In this document: piece by piece, positions 15,241-24,055 of the stretch | Position numbering within the stretch: the stretch's first letter is position 1 | Layout: each line of letters opens with the position of its first letter | NCBI RefSeq assembly: GCF_030730925.1 | Contig: NZ_JAVAMB010000001.1 | Location: 558,001 to 622,000, forward strand | Source of the DNA: Flavobacterium sp. DG2-3 | GTDB lineage: Bacteria; Bacteroidota; Bacteroidia; Flavobacteriales; Flavobacteriaceae | Length of the DNA stretch: 64,000 nucleotides | Direction: 5' to 3' | Notes under the pieces: generated by a model | What the model saw: the letters and a program-made list of their open reading frames with translations, nothing else | Told to the model about the DNA's origin: nothing | Databases searched by the model: none | Made by a program: the position numbers and the translations under genes

Positions 15241-16293
15241 TTACACATCATCGTAATCCACATAAATGGTTTCAGATGTTGGATGTGCTTGACAAGTCAA
15301 AATTAAACCTTCTGCGATTTCGCTGTCCGTTAAAATAGAGTTTTTAGTCATTTCTGCAGAACCAGTTGTAACGCGTCCTAAACAGCTACTGCAGATTCCG
15401 CCTTGACAAGAATATGGAGCGTCAACACCTTGTTTTAGTGCGGCATCTAGAATAGTTTGTTTTTTAGACATTTCGAAAGTAGTCTCTTCGTCATCAACTA
15501 AAACCGTAATTTTTGTATGTCCTTCTTGAGAACCCTGAATTGCATGTTCTTCAGAAGAAGAAGTAAAAAGCTCAAATTTAATTGCAGATTCTTTTACATT
15601 TTTCTCTTTCAAAACATTAGAAACGGTATTAATCATTTCTTCTGGTCCGCAAAGGAAAAATTTATCAAATTCAAGTTCTTTGTGTTTGTTGTTCAAAACA
15701 AAATTCACAGTCGATTTTTCAATTCTTCCAAACAATGCGTTTTCAGCTTTCGCTTGGCTGTATACATAATGCACAAAAAGTCTGCCTACGTATTGCAATT
15801 GCAAATCGTGAAGTTCTTGATGAAAAATCGTGTTTTCAGGAGTTTTGTTTCCGTAAACCAATACAAATGAACTTTTTGGCTCATTTTTTAAAACCGATTT
15901 TATGATAGAAAGAACAGGAGTAATTCCGCTTCCTGCAACAAATGCTGCGTAGTTTTTTTGTCTTTCAGCATCTGGCTCAAAAGTAAATTTACCTTCTGGC
16001 TGTCCTACTTCAAGAACATCTCCAGCTTTTAATTTAGTATTGGCAAACTGAGAAAAAAGACCATTTTTTACCGCTTTTACAGCAATTCTTAGTTCGCCGC
16101 TGTCTGGTGCAGAACAAATAGAATAAGCACGTCTAATTTCTTGATTGTCAAGTGTTAATTTTAAATTTATATATTGACCAGCTACAAATTTATAGTCTGG
16201 TTTTAGTTCTTCAGGAACATTAAAAAGTATCGAAACAGCCTCTGCAGTTTCGCGTTTAACCTCTTTAATTATAAGTTTTAAGAATGAAGGCAT
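15241..16293 (-). CDS. PaaE-type ferredoxin-NADP reductase with C-terminal 2Fe-2S domain
   Basis: The 350-aa product combines an FNR module (FAD-binding barrel with IRRAYSICSAP, glycine-rich AGSGITPVLSIIKSVL, and FFLCGPEEMI for NAD(P)H) with a C-terminal plant-type ferredoxin whose ligands are in YSCQGGICSSCLG and LILTCQ. It matches PaaE-like reductases that pass electrons from NADPH through FAD and 2Fe-2S to a partner oxygenase or desaturase. No oxygenase gene is adjacent, so the partner is unknown. I place the start at the ATG at 16293 (MPSFLKL); an upstream in-frame ATG lies in front of the predicted -7 element and would precede the transcript. Confidence 0.88.
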   Translation of the reverse strand: MPSFLKLIIKEVKRETAEAVSILFNVPEELKPDYKFVAGQYINLKLTLDNQEIRRAYSICSAPDSGELRIAVKAVKNGLFSQFANTKLKAGDVLEVGQPEGKFTFEPDAERQKNYAAFVAGSGITPVLSIIKSVLKNEPKSSFVLVYGNKTPENTIFHQELHDLQLQYVGRLFVHYVYSQAKAENALFGRIEKSTVNFVLNNKHKELEFDKFFLCGPEEMINTVSNVLKEKNVKESAIKFELFTSSSEEHAIQGSQEGHTKITVLVDDEETTFEMSKKQTILDAALKQGVDAPYSCQGGICSSCLGRVTTGSAEMTKNSILTDSEIAEGLILTCQAHPTSETIYVDYDDV

Positions 16294-16308
16294 GATAGAA
16301 TTTTTATG

Positions 16309-16316
16309 CAAAAGTA
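16309..16316 (-). promoter_or_regulatory. -7 element that decides the reductase start
   Basis: TACTTTTG on the minus strand, 15 nt upstream of the ATG at 16293, matches TAnnTTTG. The alternative upstream ATG (16320) would lie outside the transcript. Confidence 0.5.
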
Positions 16317-16379
16317 GCAAACCACTATTAAAAGTTTACCACTAAATTATTTTTTTTAACTTTTTTTGTAACGTTTTCC

Positions 16380-16387
16380 TACATTTG
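16380..16387 (+). promoter_or_regulatory. -7 promoter element of the DUF5687 gene
   Basis: TACATTTG matches TAnnTTTG and ends 34 nt before the ATG at 16422. A TTTG lies 11 nt upstream, which is too close for a standard -33. Confidence 0.45.
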
Positions 16388-16421
16388 GTCTCTTACTACA
16401 AAAATACTAAAACCATAAACC

Positions 16422-17882
16422 ATGTTTAAGAAGTTTATTTATCTCGAATGGAAAGCTTTTATTAGATCGGCATCTTTCGGTAAAAATCTGGCAATGAAAA
16501 TCATAATGGGCTTTTTGATGGCCTATTTTTCATTAATTTTTATTGGTATGGGAGTTGGGGCATTTTACATGCTTAAAGAAATGAAACTGGAGCCACTACT
16601 AACCATTAATAAATTTCTGATTTACTACTTCCTATTTGATTTAGTAATTAGACTCTTATTGCAGCCAATCCCAGTCTTGAATATTAAGCCATTACTGGTT
16701 CTTCCTTTAAAGAAACCAACGATTGTCCATTTTTCTTTAGGCAAAACGGTTTTGTCTTTTTTTAACTGGATTCATGCTTTATTTTTTATTCCGTTTTCGG
16801 TTGTCTTGATTTTAAACGGCTACGATGTTATTGAAATTATTTTCTGGCATTTGGGAGTAATGTCTATCATTTACATCAACAATTTTCTGAATATTATTTT
16901 AAGCAATATTGACAAACTGTTCGCCCTGTTTTTAATATTGATTGTAGCTCTAGGAGGTGCGCAGTATTATCAATTATTTGATATTACATTATTTACAACT
17001 CCATTTTTTCAAAGCTTTTATGACATCGACGGCTTATTTTTGGTTCCGATTTTAGTATTGATTGCGTTGCATTTTTTTACTTTTAAATACTTCGAAAAAA
17101 ACTTATATCTCGATGCAGGACTTTCTGTAAAACAAGATATTGCTTCGACAGAAAATCTTTCGTGGCTCAATCAGTTTGGAACTTTAGGCACTTTTCTTAA
17201 AAATGATATTAAACTCATCAAAAGAAATAAAAGATCAAAAACCACTATTTTAATGAGTGTGATTTTTTTATTCTACGGATTGATTTTTTTCGGAAACACG
17301 CACCAGCCAGAAGCGATGCATATTTTTGCGGGAATATTTGTTTCGGGAGGATTTCTATTTGTCTTCGGGCAGTTTGTGCCAAGTTGGGATAGTTCGTATT
17401 ATCAATTAATGATGACACAGAATATTCCGTACAGAGGCTACATTACTTCTAAGTGGTGGCTTATTGTTATAGCGACTTTCATTTCGACCCTATTGGCATC
17501 GTTCTATTTGTTTTTTGGATGGGAGGTTTACTTAACTATTGTTGTAGGAGCCATTTACAATATTGGAGTAAATTCTCATTTGGTTCTTTTAGGCGGGGCA
17601 TTTACCAAAACTCCAATCGATTTAAGTAATGCTGGCGGAGCTTTTGGAGATAAAAAAGCGTTTAATGTAAGTGCAATGCTTTTGTCGTTGCCAAAAATTT
17701 TGTTGCCTCTAGGATTGTATGCGTTAGGACTTTATTTCGGAAACAAAATGATTGGATTGTCTCTCGTAGCTGGAGCAGGAGTTATTGGATTTATTTTTAA
17801 AGAAAAAGTTTTTTCATTAATAGAAAAGAGATACAAAATAGAGAAGTACAGTACGATAAGTGCTTATAAACAAAAGAGTTAA
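16422..17882 (+). CDS. DUF5687 ABC-type membrane protein (putative permease)
   Basis: This 486-aa protein has roughly 11-12 hydrophobic segments and starts MFKKFIYLEWKAFIRSASFGKNLAMKI, a pattern I know from the Bacteroidetes DUF5687 family. The polar LWLNQFGTLGTFLKNDIKLIKRNKRSKT-like linker between membrane halves resembles ABC-2 permeases. The ABC ATPase gene follows 80 nt downstream on the same strand, so the two probably form an exporter; the substrate is unknown. The gap between them is filled with AATTAG repeats. Confidence 0.82.
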   Translation: MFKKFIYLEWKAFIRSASFGKNLAMKIIMGFLMAYFSLIFIGMGVGAFYMLKEMKLEPLLTINKFLIYYFLFDLVIRLLLQPIPVLNIKPLLVLPLKKPTIVHFSLGKTVLSFFNWIHALFFIPFSVVLILNGYDVIEIIFWHLGVMSIIYINNFLNIILSNIDKLFALFLILIVALGGAQYYQLFDITLFTTPFFQSFYDIDGLFLVPILVLIALHFFTFKYFEKNLYLDAGLSVKQDIASTENLSWLNQFGTLGTFLKNDIKLIKRNKRSKTTILMSVIFLFYGLIFFGNTHQPEAMHIFAGIFVSGGFLFVFGQFVPSWDSSYYQLMMTQNIPYRGYITSKWWLIVIATFISTLLASFYLFFGWEVYLTIVVGAIYNIGVNSHLVLLGGAFTKTPIDLSNAGGAFGDKKAFNVSAMLLSLPKILLPLGLYALGLYFGNKMIGLSLVAGAGVIGFIFKEKVFSLIEKRYKIEKYSTISAYKQKS

Positions 17883-17935
17883 TTAGCCAATTAGTTAATT
17901 AGAGAATTAGTCAATTAGATAATTAGTAATCTAAA
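17883..17935 (+). repeat. Short direct repeats (AATTAG) between permease and ATPase genes
   Basis: About six copies of AATTAG at 6-11 nt intervals, followed by AATCTA-type repeats up to 17955. Similar AATTAG repeats form a hairpin at 26723-26771 in the atp operon. Confidence 0.7.
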
Positions 17936-17962
17936 ATCTACAATCAAAAATCTAAAATTAAA

Positions 17963-18658
17963 ATGATACAAGTAAATCAGCTTTCAAAAAAATATAACGA
18001 AACTACAGTCTTAAATATCAGTAATCTAGAAATTCCAAAAGGACAGAGTTTCGGATTAGTGGGAAATAACGGAGCAGGGAAAACCACTTTTTTCAGTCTA
18101 CTTTTAGACCTTATTCAGCCTTCAACGGGATATATTAAAAGTAATGATATTCAAGTAAATACAAGCGAAAAATGGAAATCTTTTACAGGATCTTTTTTAG
18201 ATGAAAATTTCCTTATCGGATATTTAACTCCAGAAGAATATTTTTATTTTATTGGCGATTTGCGAAATCAGAACAAAGCAGATGTCGATGCGCTATTAGC
18301 GAAACATGAAGAGTTTTTTAATGGTGAAATTTTGAAGAACAAAAAATACCTTCGAGATCTGTCCAAAGGAAACCAGAAAAAAGTGGGAATCATTGCAACA
18401 CTTATTGGAAATCCAGAAGTAGTTATTTTAGACGAACCTTTTGCAAATTTAGATCCAACTACAGTAAGCCGATTAAAAAAAATTATCAAAGAATTAGCCG
18501 ATGATCCAAACGTAACCGTTTTAGTTTCAAGTCATGATTTACAGCATACTGTCGAGGTTTGCAATAGAATTGTAGTTCTTAATAAAGGTGAAATAGTGAA
18601 GGACATTCAGACTTCAAAAGAGACCTTACAAGAACTAGAATTGTTTTTTGCTGTGTAA
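17963..18658 (+). CDS. ABC transporter ATP-binding protein (partner of DUF5687)
   Basis: A 231-aa single-domain ATPase with Walker A GNNGAGKTT (about residues 33-41), an LSKGNQKKVG signature, Walker B VVILDEPF, and the switch histidine in SSHDLQH. It is of the ABC-2/CcmA-like exporter type. It lies directly after the DUF5687 membrane protein and would energise it. No regulator is adjacent. Confidence 0.92.
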   Translation: MIQVNQLSKKYNETTVLNISNLEIPKGQSFGLVGNNGAGKTTFFSLLLDLIQPSTGYIKSNDIQVNTSEKWKSFTGSFLDENFLIGYLTPEEYFYFIGDLRNQNKADVDALLAKHEEFFNGEILKNKKYLRDLSKGNQKKVGIIATLIGNPEVVILDEPFANLDPTTVSRLKKIIKELADDPNVTVLVSSHDLQHTVEVCNRIVVLNKGEIVKDIQTSKETLQELELFFAV

Positions 18659-18748
18659 GAATTTCTATATTTAAAAAAGAAGCGTATTTTTACAAATGAA
18701 TATACTAAAACCAATTTTTAGTAGTTATCTGTTTTAAACTCGTTTCTA

Positions 18749-21361
18749 TTGAAAAAGAATACTCTTAAATATAGTTTTACTCTCGTTTTTTTATTCTTTT
18801 TGATAGCTTGTTCTACCAAAAAAAATACCTTTTTGTCTAGAAATTCCCATGCCTTAAGCACAAAATATAACATTTTATACAATGGCGGAATTGGTCTTGA
18901 TAAAGGATTAAAATCTATTCAGGCGAATAACGAAGATAATTTCTGGAAATTGCTGCCAATTGAAAAAATGCAATTCGACGAAAATTTTTCTGAAGGCGAA
19001 AAAGCTAAAAATCCTGATTTTGAACTGGCAGAAACAAAAGCGACAAAAGCCATTCAGAAGCACTCGATGAATATTGGCGGTCGAGAAAAAAATTATCAGA
19101 TTGATGAAGCTTATTTAATGTTGGGAAAAGCAAGATATTACGATCAGCGTTTTATTCCGGCAATTGAAGCATTCAATTATGTTTTATATAAATATCCTGA
19201 AAGCGATAATATTAATATTGCAAAAATCTGGCGCGAAAAAACCAATATGCGTTTAGGCAACGATGCAATTGCTCTTAAAAACATCAAAATTTTACTTAAA
19301 AAAACAGATTTAGACAAACAAACTTATGCAGATGCCAATGCTCTTTTGGCAGAAGCATATCTAAATTTGGAGGAAAAAGACAGCGCCGTTGCTAAACTTA
19401 GAATTGCAGAACAATTTACCAGAAATAACGAAGAACGTGCAAGATATCGTTTTATCCTTGGCCAAATGTATCAGGCAGAAGGCAAAAAGGATAGTGCGGT
19501 TTATTTTTACGATCAAGTAATTGATTTAAATAGAAAAGCAGATCGCAAATATATGATGCACGCTTACGCGAAAAAAGCACAAATGTTTGATTATGGAAAA
19601 GATAATGATACGATTTTCTTAAAGATATTTAATAAATTGGTGACTGATCGTGAAAATCGCCCTTACTATGATGTTCTTTTTTATGAAATGGGAGTTTATT
19701 ATGATAAAAAGAAAGATCAGGAAAATGCTTTAGTATTCTACAATAAATCTTTAAGAAGAAAATCTAAAGATCCGTATTTGATGGCTTCTGCCTATAGAAA
19801 TATTGGGAATATGTATTTTAAAGATACAGATTATAGTATGGCAGCAAAATACTATGACAGTACTTTGGTAAAAATGGATCCTAAAACCAGAGAATTTGCC
19901 TTTATAGAAAAAAATAGAAAAAATCTTGATGACGTAATTAAGTACGAAGCGATTGCAAAACGTAACGATAGTATTATTAAGGTGTATAATTTGCCGCCAA
20001 ACGAAAAGAAAGATTATTTCGAAAATTATATTGCTGAACTTAAAAAGAAAGACGAAGCCAAAAGACTTTTAGAAGAAAAAGAAAAAGAACGATTGGCAAA
20101 TATCGACCGAAATTCTCAAGCAGAAATTCCAGGAAATGGAGCTGTAAATCCGCAATCATTGGGTAGACCTGCAGAACCAGAAGGAATTGGAATGCCTCCA
20201 GGCGGAAACGATAATGCAAGTTCATTTTATTTTTATAATCCGACAACGGTTGCCTATGGAAAACTTCAGTTTAAAAAAATGTGGGGTAACAGAACTTTGG
20301 GCGGAAATTGGAGATTGGCTGGAATAAAAACAGCCAATGATAATGCCATGAATGATACAATTGCTACAAAAGAAGTTGCCAATGCAATGAATGATACAAT
20401 TGTACCAGAAAAATATACTGTGGCTTATTATGTAAAACAGCTTCCAACTTCGCAAGTGGCGATGGACAGCATTGGTAAAGAACGTAATTTTTCGTACTAT
20501 CAATTAGGACTTATATATAAGGAGAAGTTTAAAGAATACAATTTGGCGAGCGACAAACTAGAACAATTGCTTCAGAACAATCCTGAAGAAAAACTGGTGT
20601 TGCCATCAATGTATAATTTGTACAAAATTTATCAAATTACAAATCCGGCAAAAGCAGAAGCTATAAAAATGGAGATTTCTACGAAATATCCAGATTCAAG
20701 ATATGCTCACATTATAAATAATAAGGAAGAAGATTCAAATTCTAGTCCCGACAAAGAATATCAAAAATGGTATAAACTTTTTGAAGAAGAACATTTTGAT
20801 GAAGTCTTAGCCAATATTGACAATCTGATAAACCAATATTCTGGAGATGATATTGTTTCTAAATACGAATTATTGAAAGCCAATACTTTAGGAAAAGTAA
20901 ACGGTTTAGAAGCCTATAAAAAAGGACTTGAGAATGTGGCAGATAATTATCCAAATAGTGAAGAGGGTAAAAACGCTAGAGAAATTCTAGAAAAACAAGT
21001 TCCTGTTTTAGAAAAACTCAATTTTACGACAACCGACACTAAAAACTGGAAAATATTATACCGCGTTGCTAATACCGATACAAAAACGGTTAAAAGAATT
21101 GAAGAAGCGATTAGAGTATTTTTATTAGTAGAAAATTACGAAAGATTGACAACATCTCTGGATAAATACAATAAAACAGAAAGTTTTGTAGTTATTCATG
21201 GTTTAAAATCTGAAGCTTATGCAAATGATATTGCAGGAGTTTTTAGAGAAGATAAAAAATATAAAATTCCAGATCAGGCAATAATTATATCAAATGATAA
21301 TTATAAAATTGTTCAGATTAAAAAGAATTTAGACGCATACCTTACCCCGAAAACCCCTTAA
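18749..21361 (+). CDS. sprE: Gliding motility / type IX secretion lipoprotein SprE (PorW-like), TPR-rich
   Basis: The 870-aa product has a lipoprotein signal with Cys21 in LIACSTKK, followed by many tetratricopeptide-like helical pairs (EAYLMLGKARYYDQRFIPAI, ANALLAEAYLNLEEKDSAV, SAYRNIGNMYFKDTDYSMA). A Pro/Gly-rich linker around residues 450-500 (PGNGAVNPQSLGRP) precedes the YNPTTVAYGKLQFKKMWGNR segment and more TPR-like repeats. Length and order match SprE of Flavobacterium johnsoniae (PorW in Porphyromonas), needed for type IX secretion and gliding. The start is TTG. A bactofilin gene follows by 13 nt. This ties the organism to gliding flavobacteria. Confidence 0.87.
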   Translation: MKKNTLKYSFTLVFLFFLIACSTKKNTFLSRNSHALSTKYNILYNGGIGLDKGLKSIQANNEDNFWKLLPIEKMQFDENFSEGEKAKNPDFELAETKATKAIQKHSMNIGGREKNYQIDEAYLMLGKARYYDQRFIPAIEAFNYVLYKYPESDNINIAKIWREKTNMRLGNDAIALKNIKILLKKTDLDKQTYADANALLAEAYLNLEEKDSAVAKLRIAEQFTRNNEERARYRFILGQMYQAEGKKDSAVYFYDQVIDLNRKADRKYMMHAYAKKAQMFDYGKDNDTIFLKIFNKLVTDRENRPYYDVLFYEMGVYYDKKKDQENALVFYNKSLRRKSKDPYLMASAYRNIGNMYFKDTDYSMAAKYYDSTLVKMDPKTREFAFIEKNRKNLDDVIKYEAIAKRNDSIIKVYNLPPNEKKDYFENYIAELKKKDEAKRLLEEKEKERLANIDRNSQAEIPGNGAVNPQSLGRPAEPEGIGMPPGGNDNASSFYFYNPTTVAYGKLQFKKMWGNRTLGGNWRLAGIKTANDNAMNDTIATKEVANAMNDTIVPEKYTVAYYVKQLPTSQVAMDSIGKERNFSYYQLGLIYKEKFKEYNLASDKLEQLLQNNPEEKLVLPSMYNLYKIYQITNPAKAEAIKMEISTKYPDSRYAHIINNKEEDSNSSPDKEYQKWYKLFEEEHFDEVLANIDNLINQYSGDDIVSKYELLKANTLGKVNGLEAYKKGLENVADNYPNSEEGKNAREILEKQVPVLEKLNFTTTDTKNWKILYRVANTDTKTVKRIEEAIRVFLLVENYERLTTSLDKYNKTESFVVIHGLKSEAYANDIAGVFREDKKYKIPDQAIIISNDNYKIVQIKKNLDAYLTPKTP

Positions 21362-21374
21362 AATCTTAACCGCC

Positions 21375-21776
21375 ATGTTTGAAAAAGTAAAAAAAAACGG
21401 AACTGAACAATTAGGAAAAACAAACAGAATTGTAGAAGGAACATCAATAGTAGGAGACATAGTTTCTAAAGCTGATTTTAGATTAGACGGCGAATTGATT
21501 GGAAATTTTACTTCGCAGGGCAAAATAGTGATTGGGGCCAAAGGAGTTGTTAAAGGAGAAATTATCTGTAACAATGCAGACATTGAAGGAGAATTTCACG
21601 GAAAAATAAAAGTTCTAGAAACACTTAATATTAAATCGACTGCTCAAATACACGGAGAGGTAGCAGTAGGAAAACTTTCGATAGAACCAGGAGCTGACTT
21701 CACAGCAACCTGTACGATGCTTGCACATTCCAATACAGTAATCATGTTAGAAGATGGAAAAGGAGCCGAACAATAA
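21375..21776 (+). CDS. Bactofilin-family polymer-forming cytoskeletal protein
   Basis: The 133-aa protein is a bactofilin (DUF583): a short N-terminal tail (MFEKVKKNGTEQLGKTNRI), then a regular right-handed beta-helix of about six turns with hydrophobic/glycine periodicity (GDIVSKADFRLDGELIGNFTSQGKIVIGAKG...). Bactofilins self-assemble into filaments that scaffold envelope processes. The gene sits between sprE and atpZ and overlaps the latter by 23 nt, so it is probably cotranscribed with the ATP synthase accessory genes. Confidence 0.9.
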   Translation: MFEKVKKNGTEQLGKTNRIVEGTSIVGDIVSKADFRLDGELIGNFTSQGKIVIGAKGVVKGEIICNNADIEGEFHGKIKVLETLNIKSTAQIHGEVAVGKLSIEPGADFTATCTMLAHSNTVIMLEDGKGAEQ

Positions 21777-21981
21777 TAGGAGAAATAAATGGCTGGCATT
21801 TATTAATATTCCTTTTCAAATGGGAGTAATCATATTTGTATTCTCTTATTTCGGAACCTGGCTCGACGAGAAACATCCAAGCCCAAAAGTATATTATAAC
21901 ACCATTTTTGTATTGGCCGGAGTTGGCGTTGCATTATATAATGTAATCCGACAAGTAAATGACATCAATAAAACAAAGTAG
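21754..21981 (+). CDS. atpZ: AtpZ/AtpI-family F0F1-ATPase accessory protein
   Basis: A 75-aa protein with two transmembrane helices (FQMGVIIFVFSYFGTWLDEK and YNTIFVLAGVGVALYNVIRQV), the AtpZ/AtpI pattern including GTWLDE. Members help assemble the c-ring or import Mg2+ for ATP synthase. The ATG lies inside the bactofilin gene (23-nt overlap), suggesting coupled translation. The position ahead of atpB supports the call. Confidence 0.85.
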   Translation: MEKEPNNNRRNKWLAFINIPFQMGVIIFVFSYFGTWLDEKHPSPKVYYNTIFVLAGVGVALYNVIRQVNDINKTK

Positions 21982-22038
21982 TTTGTATATAAAACGTCTT
22001 GAGATAAAAGTTGCATCTTTGCACTAAAATTATTTCGA

Positions 22039-22431
22039 ATGCTTTCAAAAAATTACAAACCGCTATTTTATTTGTTATGTCTTGCTTTAGGAACTTATAT
22101 AGTACATAAAGCCCTTTTTTTCTTTAGCGAAATTAAAACAGAGAACTTTCATTACAGTCTTGAAATACTGTATTTATCGTTCTTCGCAATTTCGTCTTTA
22201 TTATACCTTATATTATTAGTAGTAAAAAAGAAGAATTTTGAAATCGTCGGAATGGCATTTTTATTCGGAACTTTTACACAAATGTTATTAGCTTATTTAG
22301 CTCTGCAGCCAATCTTAAAAAACAAAACTGGAGAAACCGATGTTGAAAAAGTTAGTTTTTTTATAACATTTGTGCTGTTTTTGTTATTTCAGACGCTTTT
22401 AACTGTCCGATTATTAAATGAAAAGCGTTAA
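22039..22431 (+). CDS. Four-helix membrane protein of the atp locus (AtpI position)
   Basis: This 130-aa protein has four transmembrane helices (LFYLLCLALGTYIVHKALFFF, YLSFFAISSLLYLILLVV, GMAFLFGTFTQMLLAYLAL, SFFITFVLFLLFQTLLTVRLL). It occupies the place of AtpI between atpZ and atpB and has a similar size. I recall a flavobacterial family of this kind (DUF6168), but the name is from memory. A c-ring assembly role is inferred from position only. Confidence 0.7.
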   Translation: MLSKNYKPLFYLLCLALGTYIVHKALFFFSEIKTENFHYSLEILYLSFFAISSLLYLILLVVKKKNFEIVGMAFLFGTFTQMLLAYLALQPILKNKTGETDVEKVSFFITFVLFLLFQTLLTVRLLNEKR

Positions 22432-22478
22432 AATAACAATTCTTTAAAACAAGGTTTAAAAATAATTTTTCATATCCT

Positions 22479-22507
22479 TTTGAATATTAATAAAAAATGT
22501 ACCTTTG
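22479..22507 (+). promoter_or_regulatory. Main promoter of the atpBEFHAG operon
   Basis: TTTG (22479-22482), a 17-nt spacer and TACCTTTG (22500-22507) match the Bacteroidetes promoter well. The predicted start is about 37 nt before the atpB ATG at 22550. Confidence 0.7.
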
Positions 22508-22549
22508 CACCAAATTTTAGAAACGTAAAAAAATAAGATTTTCCACGAT

Positions 22550-23734
22550 ATGGTGATTTCAAACAAACCACTCAGCTTTATTCTTGCAGCTTTTGTTGCT
22601 TCTCTACCTATTATGGGTTTTGCAAATCCAGAGAATGATTCGACGCATGTTCAAACTGAAACTGCTCACGAAGAGAAAGTAGTTTCACATAATGCTCACG
22701 AAGAAGGAGAGCATGTTGCTCTTGACCCAAAAGCAAAAGTGGATGCTTTTATTGATCACCACTTACAAGATTCTCATGACTTCGTTTTCTTTTCAGATGA
22801 AAAAGAAAATAAACACTATGGTTTTTCATTACCAGTTATTCTTATTGACGGTGGTTTAAAAGTTTTCTCTTCTTCAAAATTACACCACGGAGAAGAAGTT
22901 GCAGAAGTTGACGGTAGCTACTATAAATTAGTACACGGTAAAATTTACAAAACAGATGCAGCCGGAACAATCAACTTTGATGAGCACGGCCATCCATCAA
23001 ATGAAAAACCATTAGATTTTTCAATTACTAAAAATGTTGTTTCAATGCTTTTCGTATCAGTATTATTATTTTTAATGTTTACTGGTTTAGCAAAATCATA
23101 TAAAAAAGGACCAATCCCAACTGGATTTGGTAGAGTTTTAGAACCGCTTATTATTTTCATTAGAGACGAAATCGCAGTTCCTAATATTGGAGAGACAAAA
23201 TACCGTAAATATATGGGTTACCTATTAACTGTGTTTTTCTTTGTTTGGTTGTTAAACTTATTAGGAATGACTCCACTAGGAATCAACGTAACAGGAAATA
23301 TTGCAATTACAGTTTGTTTAGCATTATTTACTTTCATTATTACACAATTTAGTGCAAACAAAGATTATTGGGGACACATCTTCTGGATGCCAGGAGTACC
23401 AGTTCCAATGAAAATTATCTTAGCTCCAATTGAGGTTTTAGGAACATTAACAAAACCATTCGCATTATTAATTCGTTTGTACGCAAACATTACTGCAGGT
23501 CACGTAGTAATTATGAGTTTAATTGCAATGATTTTTGTTGGAAAAAATTTAGCAGCAGATTTACCAATCTCATTAGGATTAACTTTGTTCATCTCTGTTA
23601 TTGAAGTTTTAGTTGCATTTTTACAAGCGTTTATCTTCACAATGTTATCATCATTGTTTATTGGTATGGCTGTTCAAGATCACCATCATGATGATCACGG
23701 ACATGCACATGAGGAAGAAAACGCAATCATTTAA
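22550..23734 (+). CDS. atpB: ATP synthase F0 subunit a
   Basis: The 394-aa protein carries the essential arginine in LLIRLYANITAGH (about residue 307) and the helices around it. The C-terminal two-thirds align with subunit a: GFGRVLEPLIIFIRDEIAVPNIG, FFFVWLLNLLGMTPLGINVTGN and a C-terminal LVAFLQAFIFTMLSSLFIGMAV. The N-terminus is extended by a hydrophobic segment resembling a signal peptide and a long His-rich acidic periplasmic region, and the C-terminus is His-rich (DHHHDDHGHAHEEE). Both make it longer than the E. coli protein; the extended form is common in Bacteroidetes. It forms the proton path with the c-ring. Confidence 0.95.
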   Translation: MVISNKPLSFILAAFVASLPIMGFANPENDSTHVQTETAHEEKVVSHNAHEEGEHVALDPKAKVDAFIDHHLQDSHDFVFFSDEKENKHYGFSLPVILIDGGLKVFSSSKLHHGEEVAEVDGSYYKLVHGKIYKTDAAGTINFDEHGHPSNEKPLDFSITKNVVSMLFVSVLLFLMFTGLAKSYKKGPIPTGFGRVLEPLIIFIRDEIAVPNIGETKYRKYMGYLLTVFFFVWLLNLLGMTPLGINVTGNIAITVCLALFTFIITQFSANKDYWGHIFWMPGVPVPMKIILAPIEVLGTLTKPFALLIRLYANITAGHVVIMSLIAMIFVGKNLAADLPISLGLTLFISVIEVLVAFLQAFIFTMLSSLFIGMAVQDHHHDDHGHAHEEENAII

Positions 23735-23766
23735 TTAGAAGTTTAATTTTATATATATAAATACTT

Positions 23767-23964
23767 ATGGGAACAATTCCAACTTTAGTAGGTGCTGGTT
23801 TAGTAGTAATCGGTGCAGGTTTAGGTTTAGGTAAAATCGGTGGATCTGCTATGGACGCTATTGCTCGTCAGCCAGAAGCTGCTGGTAAAATCCAAACTGC
23901 GATGATTATTATCGCTGCTTTATTAGAAGGTTTAGCATTTGCTGCTTTAATCTTAGGAAAATAA
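23767..23964 (+). CDS. atpE: ATP synthase F0 subunit c
   Basis: A 65-aa two-helix hairpin. Helix 1 is glycine-rich (GAGLVVIGAGLGLGKIGGSAM), the polar loop ARQPEA is conserved, and helix 2 has the proton-binding glutamate Glu54 (AALLEGLAFAA). No extra polar residues of the sodium type are obvious, so proton coupling is likely. A strong hairpin follows before atpF. Confidence 0.97.
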   Translation: MGTIPTLVGAGLVVIGAGLGLGKIGGSAMDAIARQPEAAGKIQTAMIIIAALLEGLAFAALILGK

Positions 23965-23977
23965 TAAAGAAAGAAAT

Positions 23978-24012
23978 AACAGCATCTTTAACGGTTGGTT
24001 AAAGATGTTGTT
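23978..24012 (+). terminator. Intra-operon hairpin between atpE and atpF
   Basis: A 15-bp stem (AACAGCATCTTTAAC with GTTAAAGATGTTGTT, one G-U) closes a 5-nt loop and is followed by ACTTTTAAAAAAAG. It lies just after the c-subunit gene. It could be a partial terminator or an mRNA stabiliser that raises c-subunit expression relative to downstream genes. Confidence 0.6.
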
Positions 24013-24055
24013 ACTTTTAAAAAAAGAAATTAAATATTTAATATAGTTATATAAA

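Noticed and set aside
15132..15338. Plus-strand 68-aa ORF between the small hypothetical and the reductase
   Set aside because: It overlaps the reductase 3' end and an inverted repeat, with no family match.
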